Origin: Subdoligranulum variabile
GTDB taxonomy: Bacteria > Bacillota > Clostridia > Oscillospirales > Ruminococcaceae
Length of the DNA stretch: 64,000 nucleotides
NCBI GenBank assembly: GCA_003343905.1
Contig: QAKI01000051.1
Coordinates: 1-64,000, forward strand
Reading direction: 5' to 3'
The notes below the pieces were generated by a model. That model was not told the origin of the DNA. It did no database searches and saw nothing but the letters and a program-made list of their open reading frames with translations. Shown piece after piece: positions 56,435 through 64,000 of the stretch; the stretch's first letter is position 1; every line of letters starts with the position of its first letter. The position numbers and the translations under genes were made by a program.

Positions 56435-57037
56435 ATGAAAAAAGCGATACCCTGCCTGTTGGCCGCCGTGCTGGCGCTGGCGCTGTGCGCCTGCAGCGGC
56501 TTTGACGACAAATACGACGATGAAGATTTCCTGACCGGAAAGGCCGATAGCAGCATGACCATGATGTGGATGAGCAATATAGAGAATGACGGTTCTATTG
56601 CACTGAACGTAGGCAGTTATTCCGGCGTCAAAACCCTCGGCACGTTCACAGTTGAACAGGACCAGTCCGTGTGCGATGTGACTTCGACGCTGGACTGTAC
56701 CAGTGGGGAAGCCAAACTGCTGGTGGTGAATACGGACGACCGGACCATCGCCGCCGAGTGGCCGGTAGGCAGCGGGGACCCCATGACCGTCACGCTGCCC
56801 GCGGGCGATTACAAGCTGCGCATTGCCGGCAAAAGCGCCAAGTTTGAAGGGGCTGTCACGCTGATGCTGGACGGCCAGATCCAGGAATGGGGCGGCATAT
56901 CAGAAAAACTGCAGGACGTCCTTGACGAACTGCCGGACGGGGAAGCAAAAGACACCATGCAGGACGTGAAAGACGCCCTGCAAAGCGCGCAGAGCGCACT
57001 GCAGGAGGGCTTCGGGGACGACCGCGACACCGCCTGA
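56435..57037 (+). CDS. Lipoprotein, copy 1 (200 aa)
   Basis: The ATG at 56435 has GAAAAGGAGGCGG upstream. A signal peptide ends in the lipobox LALCAC, so Cys19 or Cys21 would carry lipid. The mature protein is a beta domain with VTSTLDCTSGEAKLLVVNTD and AGDYKLRIAGKSA. Its C-terminal helical tail, LQDVLDELPDGEAKDTMQDV, contains one copy of the unit repeated in copy 2. It is about 70% similar to the gene at 57088. Function unknown. Confidence 0.8.
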   Translation: MKKAIPCLLAAVLALALCACSGFDDKYDDEDFLTGKADSSMTMMWMSNIENDGSIALNVGSYSGVKTLGTFTVEQDQSVCDVTSTLDCTSGEAKLLVVNTDDRTIAAEWPVGSGDPMTVTLPAGDYKLRIAGKSAKFEGAVTLMLDGQIQEWGGISEKLQDVLDELPDGEAKDTMQDVKDALQSAQSALQEGFGDDRDTA

Positions 57038-57087
57038 ATGAACATTTTTCCGAATGGGCTGATGCCGGGAAAAGGAGGCGGCGGAAT

Positions 57088-57846
57088 ATGAAAAAAGTGA
57101 TACCCTGCCTGTTGGCCGCTGTGCTGGCGCTGGCGCTGTGCGCCTGCAACCAGTATGACGACCGATACGAGGACGAAGCCTTCCTGAGCGGGAAGTACGA
57201 TGCGTACGCGACCATAAGCTGGTGGAGCCATCAGGGAGAGAACGGTTCCTGTGCCATGGGGATCGGCAGTTACAGCGGCGTCAGAACGCTCTACGGATTC
57301 ACGGTGGAACAGGATGAAACGCTGTGCGAGGTGACTTCGACCCTTGCCTGCACCGAGGGCAAGGCCAAGCTGCTGGTGGTGAATACGGATGACCGAACCA
57401 TCGCCGCCGAGTGGCCGGTGGGCAGCGGGGAACCCATGACCGTCACGCTGCCCGCGGGCGATTACTGGCTGCGCATCGCCGGCAAAAGCGCCGAACTGGA
57501 AGGGGAAGTCACGCTGATGCTGAACGGCCGGATTCAGGAATGGGACGGCATGCCGGATGAAGCGGAGGAAGCCCTGGACGAACTGACGGACGGGGAAACG
57601 GGCGAGGCTCTGCAGGACGCAAAGGACGCGCTGCAGGAGGTGCAGGATGTCCTTGACGAACTGCCCGACGGGGACGTAAAGGACGCGCTGCAGGAGGTGC
57701 AGGACGTCCTTGACGAACTGCCCGACGGGGAAGTAAAAGACGCCATGCAGGACGTGAAAGACGCCCTGCACGATGTACAGGACGCCCTGCAAAGCGCGCA
57801 GAGCGCACTGCAGGAAGGCTTCGGGGACGACCGCGACGCCGCCTGA
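57088..57846 (+). CDS. Lipoprotein, copy 2 with expanded repeats (252 aa)
   Basis: It has the same upstream block (GCCGGGAAAAGGAGGCGGCGGAATATG) as copy 1, so the genes arose by tandem duplication including the RBS region. Signal peptide and lipobox LALCAC, then the same beta domain. The C-terminal tail is longer because of tandem units of 19 residues (ALQEVQDVLDELPDGDVKD) plus partial ones. The tail probably forms a coiled helix. Function unknown. Confidence 0.8.
   Translation: MKKVIPCLLAAVLALALCACNQYDDRYEDEAFLSGKYDAYATISWWSHQGENGSCAMGIGSYSGVRTLYGFTVEQDETLCEVTSTLACTEGKAKLLVVNTDDRTIAAEWPVGSGEPMTVTLPAGDYWLRIAGKSAELEGEVTLMLNGRIQEWDGMPDEAEEALDELTDGETGEALQDAKDALQEVQDVLDELPDGDVKDALQEVQDVLDELPDGEVKDAMQDVKDALHDVQDALQSAQSALQEGFGDDRDAA
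57628..57741 (+). repeat. Two tandem 57-bp units in lipoprotein copy 2
   Basis: Units at 57628-57684 and 57685-57741 are nearly identical (a few substitutions) and encode 19 residues each. Partial units flank them. The phase is preserved, so copy-number change alters only tail length. Confidence 0.85.
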
Positions 57847-57901
57847 ATGAACATTTTGCCGAATTTTGAAAAAATCTTTACACAGATGTAAAGTATGATG
57901 G

Positions 57902-58147
57902 TTGACAAACCCATATGGTGCCGTATAATGGTATTTGTGTGCATCTGTGGGTAGACTGGGTCGTACCCTGCCACACGGGCGTTGTATGTGCTGCTTGCAG
58001 CAGCTTTCCCCCCGGTGGGGAAGGACTGTGTAACAAACCTTTGCGGGGCGGCATAAGGCACGCCGGCCCGCAGGGGAGCGCGGGCGGCCCCACAGCCGCA
58101 TAGCTGCGTACTTCCGGCGGGAAATTCCGCAAAGGGGGATGCAGTAT
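57902..58147 (+). promoter_or_regulatory. Promoter and long leader of the pot operon
   Basis: TTGACA (57902-57907) and TATAAT (57924-57929) are 16 nt apart. The transcript would have about 210 nt of leader before potA. The leader carries several GC stems: GCTGCTTGCAGCAGC, TTCCCC/GGGGAA and GGCCGCCC-type pairs (near 58060-58095), then AAAGGGGG as RBS. No terminator with a clear U run is seen. A riboswitch or protein-binding leader is possible. Confidence 0.6.
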
Positions 58148-59194
58148 ATGGATGAAAATATTATCGTATCTTTGAAAGACATTGTTGTCGATTTCGACGG
58201 GCAGAAAGTCCTGGACGGGCTTTCCCTCGACATTCACGACAAGGAGTTCGTGACCTTCCTCGGCCCTTCGGGCTGCGGCAAGACCACGACCCTGCGCGTG
58301 ATCGCCGGGTTCGTCACGCCGAAATCGGGCAATGTCTTTTTTGATGGCAAGGACATTGCCGGCCAGCCGCCCTACAAGCGCCCGGTGAACACCGTGTTCC
58401 AGAAGTACGCGCTGTTCCCGCACCTGAATGTCTTTGAAAACGTGGCCTTCGGCCTGCGGCTGAAAAAGTTGCCCGAAGAGACCATCCGCCCCAAAGTGCT
58501 GGAAATGCTGGAGATCGTGGGCCTTAAAGGCTTCGAGCGCCGCAGCATCCACCAGCTTTCGGGCGGGCAGCAGCAGCGCGTCGCCATTGCCCGCAGCCTG
58601 GTCAACCAGCCGCGGGTGCTGCTGCTGGACGAACCCCTCGGCGCGCTGGACCTTAAACTGCGCAAGGAGATGCAGCTTGAACTCAAGCGCCTTCAGCGGG
58701 AAATGAACATCACCTTCGTCTACGTCACCCATGACCAGGAGGAAGCCCTCACCATGTCGGACACGGTGGTGGTCATGTCCGGCGGCAATATCCAGCAGAT
58801 CGGTTCGCCGCAGGATATTTACAACGAACCCCGCAACGCCTTTGTGGCCCGCTTCATCGGGGACTCCAACATCGTGGACGGCGTGATGGTGCGGGACTTC
58901 CTCGTCAGCTTCGGCGGGCAGGAGTTCACCTGCGTGGACCGCGGCTTCCGCCCCAACGAGCCGGTGCAGGTCGTCATCCGGCCGGAGGACGTGCAGATCG
59001 TCCCGCCTTCGGTCGGTATGCTCACCGGCCTTGTGCGGGAAGTCATCTTCAAGGGCGTGCATTTTGAGATGCACGTGGATGTGGAAGGCTACGAGTGGCT
59101 CATCCACTCCACCCAGGCCAGCCAGCCCGGCGAACTCATCGGCATGAACATCGGCCCCGACGAGATCCACATCATGTCCCGCACGGAGGTGTAA
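58148..59194 (+). CDS. potA: Spermidine/putrescine ABC transporter ATPase (348 aa)
   Basis: ATG at 58148 is preferred over 58139, since AAAGGGGG sits nine bases before it. Walker [10 protein letters not shown] near 38, signature [15 protein letters not shown] near 136, Walker [13 protein letters not shown] near 156, and the C-terminal TOBE domain from about 240 with [13 protein letters not shown]. It energises polyamine uptake through PotB and PotC. It is the first gene of a four-gene operon. Confidence 0.95.
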   Translation: MDENIIVSLKDIVVDFDGQKVLDGLSLDIHDKEFVTFLGPSGCGKTTTLRVIAGFVTPKSGNVFFDGKDIAGQPPYKRPVNTVFQKYALFPHLNVFENVAFGLRLKKLPEETIRPKVLEMLEIVGLKGFERRSIHQLSGGQQQRVAIARSLVNQPRVLLLDEPLGALDLKLRKEMQLELKRLQREMNITFVYVTHDQEEALTMSDTVVVMSGGNIQQIGSPQDIYNEPRNAFVARFIGDSNIVDGVMVRDFLVSFGGQEFTCVDRGFRPNEPVQVVIRPEDVQIVPPSVGMLTGLVREVIFKGVHFEMHVDVEGYEWLIHSTQASQPGELIGMNIGPDEIHIMSRTEV

Positions 59195-59197
59195 GCG

Positions 59198-60019
59198 ATG
59201 CTCAAGACCAAATCCGCCCGCTGGCTGGCGGGGCCGTATCTGCTATGGATGGGGCTTTTCACCGTCGTGCCGCTGTTCATCGTGATCTGGTACGCCATGA
59301 CCAACGCCGACGGCCAGTTCACGCTGGAAAACCTGACCCAGATCGGCCGGTATTCCAGCGTGTTTGCCCGCAGCCTGATCCTGGCGGCTCTGTCCACGGT
59401 GCTTTGCCTGGTGCTGGCGTTCCCGGTGGGGTACTTCCTGTCCCGTCTGCGGGCCAACAAGCAGCACATCATGCTCATGCTCATCATGCTGCCCACGTGG
59501 ATGAACTTCCTGCTGCGCACCTACGCCTGGATGACCCTGCTGGAAAAGAACGGCCTGATCAACAAATTCCTGGGCCTGTTCGGCCTTGGCCCCTTCCAGA
59601 TGATCAACACCTCCGGCGCGGTGGTGCTGGGCATGGTGTACAACTACCTGCCCTTTATGATCCTGCCCATCTACACGGCCATGACCAAGATCGACGATTC
59701 CATCATCGAAGCGGGCGAGGACCTGGGCTGCAACGTCTGGCAGATCCTGTTCCGCGTGCTGGTGCCCCTGTCCAGCCCCGGCATCGCCACCGGCATCACC
59801 ATGGTGTTCGTCCCGGCGGTGTCCACCTTCATCATCAGCCGTATGCTGGGCGGCGGTTCCAACCTGCTGATCGGCGACCTGATCGAACTGCAATTCCTGG
59901 GCAACTCCTACAACCTCAACCTTGGCTCCGCCATGAGTCTGGTGCTTATGGTCATCGTGCTGCTGTGCATGAGCTTCACTTCCAGCTTTGACGAGTCGGA
60001 AATGGAAGGGGTGATGTGA
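59198..60019 (+). CDS. potB: Polyamine ABC transporter permease PotB (273 aa)
   Basis: The ATG at 59198 follows GGAGGTG of the previous stop region by a few bases. Six membrane helices; the cytoplasmic EAA loop, EAGEDLGCNVWQILFRVLVP, contacts PotA. The 273 residues fit PotB. It is followed by potC after one base. Confidence 0.9.
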   Translation: MLKTKSARWLAGPYLLWMGLFTVVPLFIVIWYAMTNADGQFTLENLTQIGRYSSVFARSLILAALSTVLCLVLAFPVGYFLSRLRANKQHIMLMLIMLPTWMNFLLRTYAWMTLLEKNGLINKFLGLFGLGPFQMINTSGAVVLGMVYNYLPFMILPIYTAMTKIDDSIIEAGEDLGCNVWQILFRVLVPLSSPGIATGITMVFVPAVSTFIISRMLGGGSNLLIGDLIELQFLGNSYNLNLGSAMSLVLMVIVLLCMSFTSSFDESEMEGVM

Positions 60020-60020
60020 G

Positions 60021-60872
60021 ATGAACAAACGGCAGTCCGCGCTTTGGCAGCGCACCTACATCATCCTGATCTTCTGCTTCATGTACCTGCCCATCGCGGT
60101 CATGATCGCGTTCAGCTTCAATGAAAGCAAATCCCGCTCCAACTTCACCGGCTTCACGCTGGACTGGTACAAAAGCCTGTTCCATAACGAGATGATCCTC
60201 TCGGCCCTGGGGCTCAGTCTGGCGCTGGCGCTCGTTTCCAGCATTCTGGCTACGGTGCTGGGCACGCTGGCGACCATCGGCATCAACTCCATGGGGCGCC
60301 GCGCGCAGCTCGTCATCAACAACATCAGCTATGTGCCCGTCGTCAACCCCGAGATCATCACCGGCGTCGCCCTGATGCTGCTGTTCGTCATGGCCCAGAA
60401 CTTCGGCCTGGGCGGCGGCAGCGGGCTGTTCGGCTGGCCCACGCTGCTGATCGCCCACATCACCTTCAACGTGCCCTATGTGATCTTCAACGTGGGGCCC
60501 AAGCTGCGCCAGCTTGACCCCAGCCTGTACAACGCGGCGCTGGACCTGGGCTGCACGCCGCGGCAGGCGTTCTTCAAGGTGATTTTGCCCCAGCTTTCCC
60601 CGGCGATTTTGTCGGCGTTCCTCATCTGCCTGACCTATTCCATCGACGATTTCATGATCTCCTACTTCAACTCCGGCACCATGCAGACGCTGCCCATCGC
60701 CATCTACTCGATGACCCGCAAAAAGGTCAGCCCGGAGATCAACGCCCTGTCGGCGGTCATGTTCTGCGTGATCTTGGCCATCATTCTGGTATCCAACGCG
60801 GCGGATTCGCGGGCCTACCGCAAAAACCAGACCGCGATCCGCAACGCCATGCGGGAGGAGGGCGCGCGATGA
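60021..60872 (+). CDS. potC: Polyamine ABC transporter permease PotC (283 aa)
   Basis: The ATG at 60021 has GGAAGGGGTG upstream. Six membrane helices start at TYIILIFCFMYLPIAVMIAF. The EAA loop is NAALDLGCTPRQAFFKVILP. The short tail AYRKNQTAIRNAMREEGAR is cytoplasmic. It overlaps potD by 4 nt (ATGA). Confidence 0.9.
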   Translation: MNKRQSALWQRTYIILIFCFMYLPIAVMIAFSFNESKSRSNFTGFTLDWYKSLFHNEMILSALGLSLALALVSSILATVLGTLATIGINSMGRRAQLVINNISYVPVVNPEIITGVALMLLFVMAQNFGLGGGSGLFGWPTLLIAHITFNVPYVIFNVGPKLRQLDPSLYNAALDLGCTPRQAFFKVILPQLSPAILSAFLICLTYSIDDFMISYFNSGTMQTLPIAIYSMTRKKVSPEINALSAVMFCVILAIILVSNAADSRAYRKNQTAIRNAMREEGAR

Positions 60873-62116
60873 AAAAACTTTTGCGCAGGGCCCCGGCCCT
60901 GGCGGCGGCGCTGATGCTGGCGGCCGCCGCGGCCCCCGGCGCCCAGGCGGCGGGGCAGACCATCGCCGTCAACGACGATATTTCCGTTTCGGCGGATTAC
61001 GATTGGACCCGCTTCGCGGACGATAACATCACCCTCAACGTCTACAACTGGGGCCTGTATATCTCCGATGGTTCCGACGAAAGCGTGGACGTGCTCTCGG
61101 CCTTTGAGGACCTGACCGGCATCAAGGTCAACTACACGACCTTCGACTCCAACGAGAGCCTGTACGCCAAGATGAAATCCGGCGGCGCGACCTACGACGT
61201 GATCTTCCCCTCGGACTACATGGTGGGCAAGATGGCGGCCGAAGGCATGCTGGCCCCGCTGGACTTTTCCAACATTCCCAACTTTGCGCAGATCGGCACG
61301 GATTACCTCGGCTGGGACTTTGACCCGCAGAACACCTACAGCGTGCCCTATACCTGGGGCACCACGGGCCTGATCTACAACACCACGCTGGTGGACGAAG
61401 CCCCCACAAGCTGGTCGGCCCTGTGGGATATGCAGTACGCCAACAACGTGCTGATGTTCAATAACTCCCGCGACGCCTACGCCATCGCGGCCAAAAAGCT
61501 GGGCCGTTCCCTCAACCCTTCTTCGGTGGAGGAAGTCCAGGAGGTCATGCAGGAACTCAAGGACCAGAAAAGCGTGGTCCAGGCCTATGTCATGGACGAG
61601 ATCTTTGACAAGATGGAGGGCGGCGAAGCCGCGCTGGCGCCCTACTACGCGGGCGACGCGCTGACGATGATCGCGGATAACCCCGACCTGGCCTTTGTCC
61701 ACCCGGAGGAGGGCGTCAACTTCTTCGTGGACAGCATGTGCATCCCCGCCAACTCCAAGAACAAAGCGGCGGCGGAACTGTTCATCAACTATATGTGCGA
61801 GCCGTCGGTGGGCTACGCCAACTGTGAATACATCGGCTATTCCACCCCCATCACCGCCGTGTGGGAACAACTGGACGACGACCTCAAATACAGCGAGATC
61901 GCCTACCCCGGCGAGGACGTCATGAGCAAGGCCGAGGCGTTCACCACCCTGCCCGACGAGGTCAACGCCGCGCTGGATTCCCAGTGGAGCGAGATGAAAA
62001 GCTACGAGGAAGGCGGCAGCGGCTGGATGGTCGTGGTGCTGCTGGCCCTGGCGCTGTTGATCTCCTTCTTCAACATCTGGCGCAAAGTGCGCAAAAAAGT
62101 GCGCGACGATTATTGA
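60869..62116 (+). CDS. potD: Polyamine-binding protein with C-terminal membrane anchor (415 aa)
   Basis: The ATG at 60869 is coupled to potC. An N-terminal signal peptide (residues 1-27, APALAAALMLAAAAAPGAQA) lacks a lipobox. The binding domain shows LNVYNWGLYISDGSDESVDV, then SDYMVGKMAAEGMLAPLD and SVPYTWGTTGLIYNT. Unlike typical lipidated PotD of Gram-positives, residues about 388-406 (WMVVVLLALALLISFFNIW) form a C-terminal membrane helix with a basic tail. The protein is probably anchored there. Spermidine or putrescine specificity is not decided. Confidence 0.9.
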   Translation: MKKLLRRAPALAAALMLAAAAAPGAQAAGQTIAVNDDISVSADYDWTRFADDNITLNVYNWGLYISDGSDESVDVLSAFEDLTGIKVNYTTFDSNESLYAKMKSGGATYDVIFPSDYMVGKMAAEGMLAPLDFSNIPNFAQIGTDYLGWDFDPQNTYSVPYTWGTTGLIYNTTLVDEAPTSWSALWDMQYANNVLMFNNSRDAYAIAAKKLGRSLNPSSVEEVQEVMQELKDQKSVVQAYVMDEIFDKMEGGEAALAPYYAGDALTMIADNPDLAFVHPEEGVNFFVDSMCIPANSKNKAAAELFINYMCEPSVGYANCEYIGYSTPITAVWEQLDDDLKYSEIAYPGEDVMSKAEAFTTLPDEVNAALDSQWSEMKSYEEGGSGWMVVVLLALALLISFFNIWRKVRKKVRDDY

Positions 62117-62126
62117 TCCTGCCCGG

Positions 62127-62154
62127 ACCGCAGCCCCGCGCTGCGGTTCTTTTG
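62127..62154 (+). terminator. Terminator of the pot operon
   Basis: ACCGCAGC and GCTGCGGT flank CCCGC, followed by TCTTTTG. Confidence 0.75.
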
Positions 62155-62161
62155 CGATGCT

Positions 62162-62190
62162 TTGCATTTGCGGGGGCAACGTGCTATAAT
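62162..62190 (+). promoter_or_regulatory. Promoter of the thioesterase gene
   Basis: TTGCAT and TATAAT are spaced by 17 nt, about 50 nt before the ATG at 62241. Confidence 0.7.
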
Positions 62191-62240
62191 ACAAAAATCA
62201 CCAAAAAATCTTTGCTGCTGCATCGAAGGAGGGGCCGCCC

Positions 62241-62978
62241 ATGCCCGAACCGAGTACGACCTATACACAACAATATACCGTTTACCGCCATGACGGCGAC
62301 CACCACGGCCATATAAAGCCCGCCGCGCTGCTGCGCTACGGCCAGCAGATCGCCACCATCCATGCCGAAGCCGTCGGCCTGAACGACGAGCTCTACGCTG
62401 CCACCCATACGGCCTATGTGCTGGCCAAGCAGGCGTTGCAGATCGACCGCACGCCCCGCGTGGACGAGGTGCTTACCGCCGTGACCCAGCCCGAACGCTG
62501 CAAGCGCGCGGTCAATAAGCGTATCACCACCTTTTACGACGCCGCGGGCAAGCAGGTGGCCGTGCTGGACAGCCGTTGGGTCCTGATCGACACCGAAAAG
62601 CGGCTGATCCTGCGCAAGCACCCCGAAGGCTTCGGGGACCGCTGGGCGCCCGACGTGCCCTTTGAACTGCCCATGAAGATGACCAAGGTCCCGCCGGAAG
62701 AATGTGAGCAGGCGGGCGTCTGCACGGCGACCTATTCCCGCTGCGATATGAACGGCCACATGAACAATACCTGCTATGTGGACCTGCTGTGCGACGCATT
62801 GCCCTGGGACCTGTGGGAAAGCGGCGAAGTCCGCGACCTGAAGATCTACTACCACCGCGAGGTCCCGCACGGGGAGAGCTTCGACCTTCTGCGCGCCCGC
62901 ACGGGGGACAGGCAGTATTATTTCTGCGGCGAGCGCGAAGGCAAGTCCGCCTTTGAAGCCAGCATCACCTTTGCATAA
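62241..62978 (+). CDS. Acyl-ACP thioesterase (245 aa)
   Basis: The ATG at 62241 follows GAAGGAGGGGCCGCC. It has two hotdog domains. The second carries the catalytic DMNGHMNNTCYVD near 171-183 (Asp, Asn and His). The first contains QQIATIHAEAVGLNDELYAA. This is the bacterial FatA/B-like family that releases fatty acids from acyl carrier protein. The monocistronic gene is bounded by its own promoter and the terminator at 62996. Confidence 0.9.
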   Translation: MPEPSTTYTQQYTVYRHDGDHHGHIKPAALLRYGQQIATIHAEAVGLNDELYAATHTAYVLAKQALQIDRTPRVDEVLTAVTQPERCKRAVNKRITTFYDAAGKQVAVLDSRWVLIDTEKRLILRKHPEGFGDRWAPDVPFELPMKMTKVPPEECEQAGVCTATYSRCDMNGHMNNTCYVDLLCDALPWDLWESGEVRDLKIYYHREVPHGESFDLLRARTGDRQYYFCGEREGKSAFEASITFA

Positions 62979-62995
62979 GCGGTAACAGAAAAATA

Positions 62996-63035
62996 ACAGC
63001 CCCTCCGCCCGGCCGGGATGGAGGGGCTGCCCGTT
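62996..63035 (+). terminator. Terminator after the thioesterase gene
   Basis: CAGCCCCTCC pairs with GGAGGGGCTG across a GC-rich loop; a weak T run follows (CCGTTTGCC). Confidence 0.65.
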
Positions 63036-63130
63036 TGCCGGGGCAGGGGAGGACCAAAAAACAACGTGGGTACAGGGAACTGTCCCACCTGCGCCCGGCC
63101 TGCTTGCGGCGGGGCCTGTGGGCGGCAAAT

Positions 63131-63742
63131 TGTGAACATTCTGAGAAATTGGCCAGTTACAAACTCAAATGTCCAAAGTGACAAACATTTTGTCCAAGGC
63201 ACACCGGAAGAGAAAGGGGGATTTCAGACCGGGTCAAGATGAAGAAATGTTGTCACAGGACAAGGCGGGAGTTTGCAAACTGACCAAGAAGGAGGATAGC
63301 TATTTAATAGAGGAGGTATGAGAAGAGGTTTTCCAAGTGCCCATTCAAAGAAATCTCCGCATCTTGCAGTGAGGGGAAGTAGGAGAGAACCCAGGGCTGC
63401 AGTAATAAGCGAAAGATTAACAGAGAAAAGCGTGGAAATAATCGATAGATAGTGCTGTATTCCGCAGCTGTTGCGGTCTGCCGGCCGATGCAAGTCGGGT
63501 CAAAAAAGAGATTTGCAAGGTCGGGAACCCGGAAAGCGCGGTACAAAACAGAAGAAAAAACAGGGGAATCAGGGGAAGGGGAACCCGGAAGCGCTTCTTA
63601 TGGACCTTTGTCTCTTACTCATATCCCATATTCTGTAACTTCTGGGAAATCTTGGAGCGCATATTGGACAAAATGTTTTGTCACTTTTTGTGATTCTGGA
63701 CAAAACACTTTGTAACTTTCCAGAAATTACAAAATATTAACA
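63131..63742. mobile_element. 612-bp element with long inverted ends and AAAT flanking duplication (MITE-like)
   Basis: The left end, from TGTGAACATTCTG (63131), and the reverse complement of the right end, TGTTAATATTTTG (ending 63742), align over about 65-75 nt. The inner parts are AGTTACAAA and a shared GTGACAAA-CATTTTGTCCAA (63175-63197 and 63664-63687). AAAT precedes the left end (63127-63130) and follows the right end (63743-63746), a 4-bp target duplication. Multiple internal TTTTGTCC/GTGACAAA repeats resemble transposase-binding sites of IS21-type elements. The 466-bp interior has no transposase, so the element is non-autonomous or a deletion relic. Confidence 0.65.
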
Positions 63743-63750
63743 AAATCCCC

Positions 63751-63779
63751 TTGACATCCGGTGACAAAACGGTTACAAT
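63751..63779 (+). promoter_or_regulatory. Strong promoter of a short transcript
   Basis: TTGACA and TACAAT are spaced by 17 nt. It starts just outside the right end of the element at 63131-63742. Confidence 0.8.
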
Positions 63780-63785
63780 CTAATT

Positions 63786-63908
63786 GCAAGCTAAACAACA
63801 CCCCAAGGTTGTGAAGCTCCTAACCCAAGACATTCCCTTTTTTTCATGTGTTCTTCTCCTCCTTTCTTTGGAACCCCCGCCCTCCCTCAAGGGCGGGGGA
63901 TTCTTTTT
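63786..63908 (+). ncRNA. Candidate sRNA with CU-rich anti-Shine-Dalgarno region
   Basis: From the promoter above, a transcript of about 120 nt ends in CCCCCGCCC/GGGCGGGGG plus TTCTTTTTG (63872-63908). It has no ORF with a start and RBS. Its middle contains TCTCCTCCTTTCT (63855-63867), the exact complement of AGAAAGGAGGAGA. Sequences of that type are the ribosome binding sites of many genes in this window. Gram-positive regulators of this kind (CU-rich sRNAs such as RsaE or csRNAs) block translation by pairing there. A structured leader of the next gene is the alternative. Confidence 0.55.
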
Positions 63909-63937
63909 GCTTTTTTTGCAAAAGCGCCGCCGCCCTA

Positions 63938-64000
63938 TTGCAAAATACAATATTATATGTTATATAATATATAACAAGACTGCACAGGCTTTAGGAGGGT
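63938..64000 (+). promoter_or_regulatory. Probable promoter and RBS of a gene beyond the window
   Basis: TTGCAA (63938-63943) and TATAAT (63963-63968) are 19 nt apart, wide but possible. TTTAGGAGGGT at the very end is a good ribosome binding site, so the next gene should start just past position 64000. Confidence 0.45.

Noticed and set aside
57628..57741. The 57-bp repeats as CRISPR or a regulatory array
   Set aside because: They are in frame within a lipoprotein gene and vary mostly at silent or conservative positions.
63224..63715. Short ORFs of 80-90 codons within the 612-bp element
   Set aside because: None has a convincing RBS or a transposase motif; they look accidental.

Overview
The window joins a temperate phage to ordinary chromosome of a GC-rich, anaerobic Gram-positive bacterium. 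The protein repertoire ([FeFe] hydrogenase with a GltD-like partner, AsnA, PotABCD, DUF6311-type membrane protein, many AGGAGG ribosome binding sites) suggests an Oscillospiraceae/Ruminococcaceae gut commensal (Faecalibacterium/Gemmiger/Subdoligranulum type). That placement is inference.

Positions 1-34282 are a prophage whose left end lies outside the window. It is cut off on the right by the 3' half of a tRNA-Thr(TGT) gene, the right attachment site. The order is: (a) 1-2000, small accessory genes with repeated divergent promoters and two minus-strand genes probably expressed in the lysogen; (b) 2000-10400, the early region, with a purine-rich 31-nt repeat tract, a conserved phage protein with a possible RAMP-like character, an ASCH protein, a helicase-methyltransferase fusion, a truncated PAPS-reductase-like gene and an HUH-type replication protein; (c) 10500-19400, DNA packaging and head genes of P22-like podovirus type (small and large terminase, portal, scaffold, coat, connector, gp10-like protein); (d) 19400-22800, tail/adhesion genes with three tandem cassettes, each a tiny ORF interrupted by a 9-10 nt G run and followed by a ~115-aa variable paralog; (e) 22800-24500, lysis genes (carbohydrate-binding protein, M23 peptidase, holin); (f) 24500-34100, an ejection-type protein and a 2815-aa polyvalent protein with an HELTH metallopeptidase motif and a MuF_C/PBECR-like domain. 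No major tail or tape-measure gene is present, which fits a short-tailed phage.

Positions 34283-64000 are host. In order they hold: a minus-strand operon of a heterodimeric ABC exporter plus asnA; a Clp AAA+ ATPase; a low-GC DUF6311-like membrane protein between terminators; a two-gene [FeFe] hydrogenase operon; a rod-shaped ncRNA resembling 6S RNA; a DUF1835/DUF3658-like gene; an nth-gntR-pyrB-pyrI operon; rarA and a lysophospholipase-like hydrolase; a YtrA-type GntR/ABC operon with a perfect palindromic operator; duplicated lipoprotein genes with internal 57-bp repeats; a potABCD operon with a long leader; and an acyl-ACP thioesterase. The right end has no protein gene but carries a 612-bp element with inverted ends and a 4-bp flanking duplication, then a short transcript unit with a CU-rich anti-Shine-Dalgarno stretch.

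The most unusual structure is the poly-G cassette array at 21097-22463. It looks like slippage-based phase variation of phage adhesion proteins, acting through translational coupling rather than fusion.
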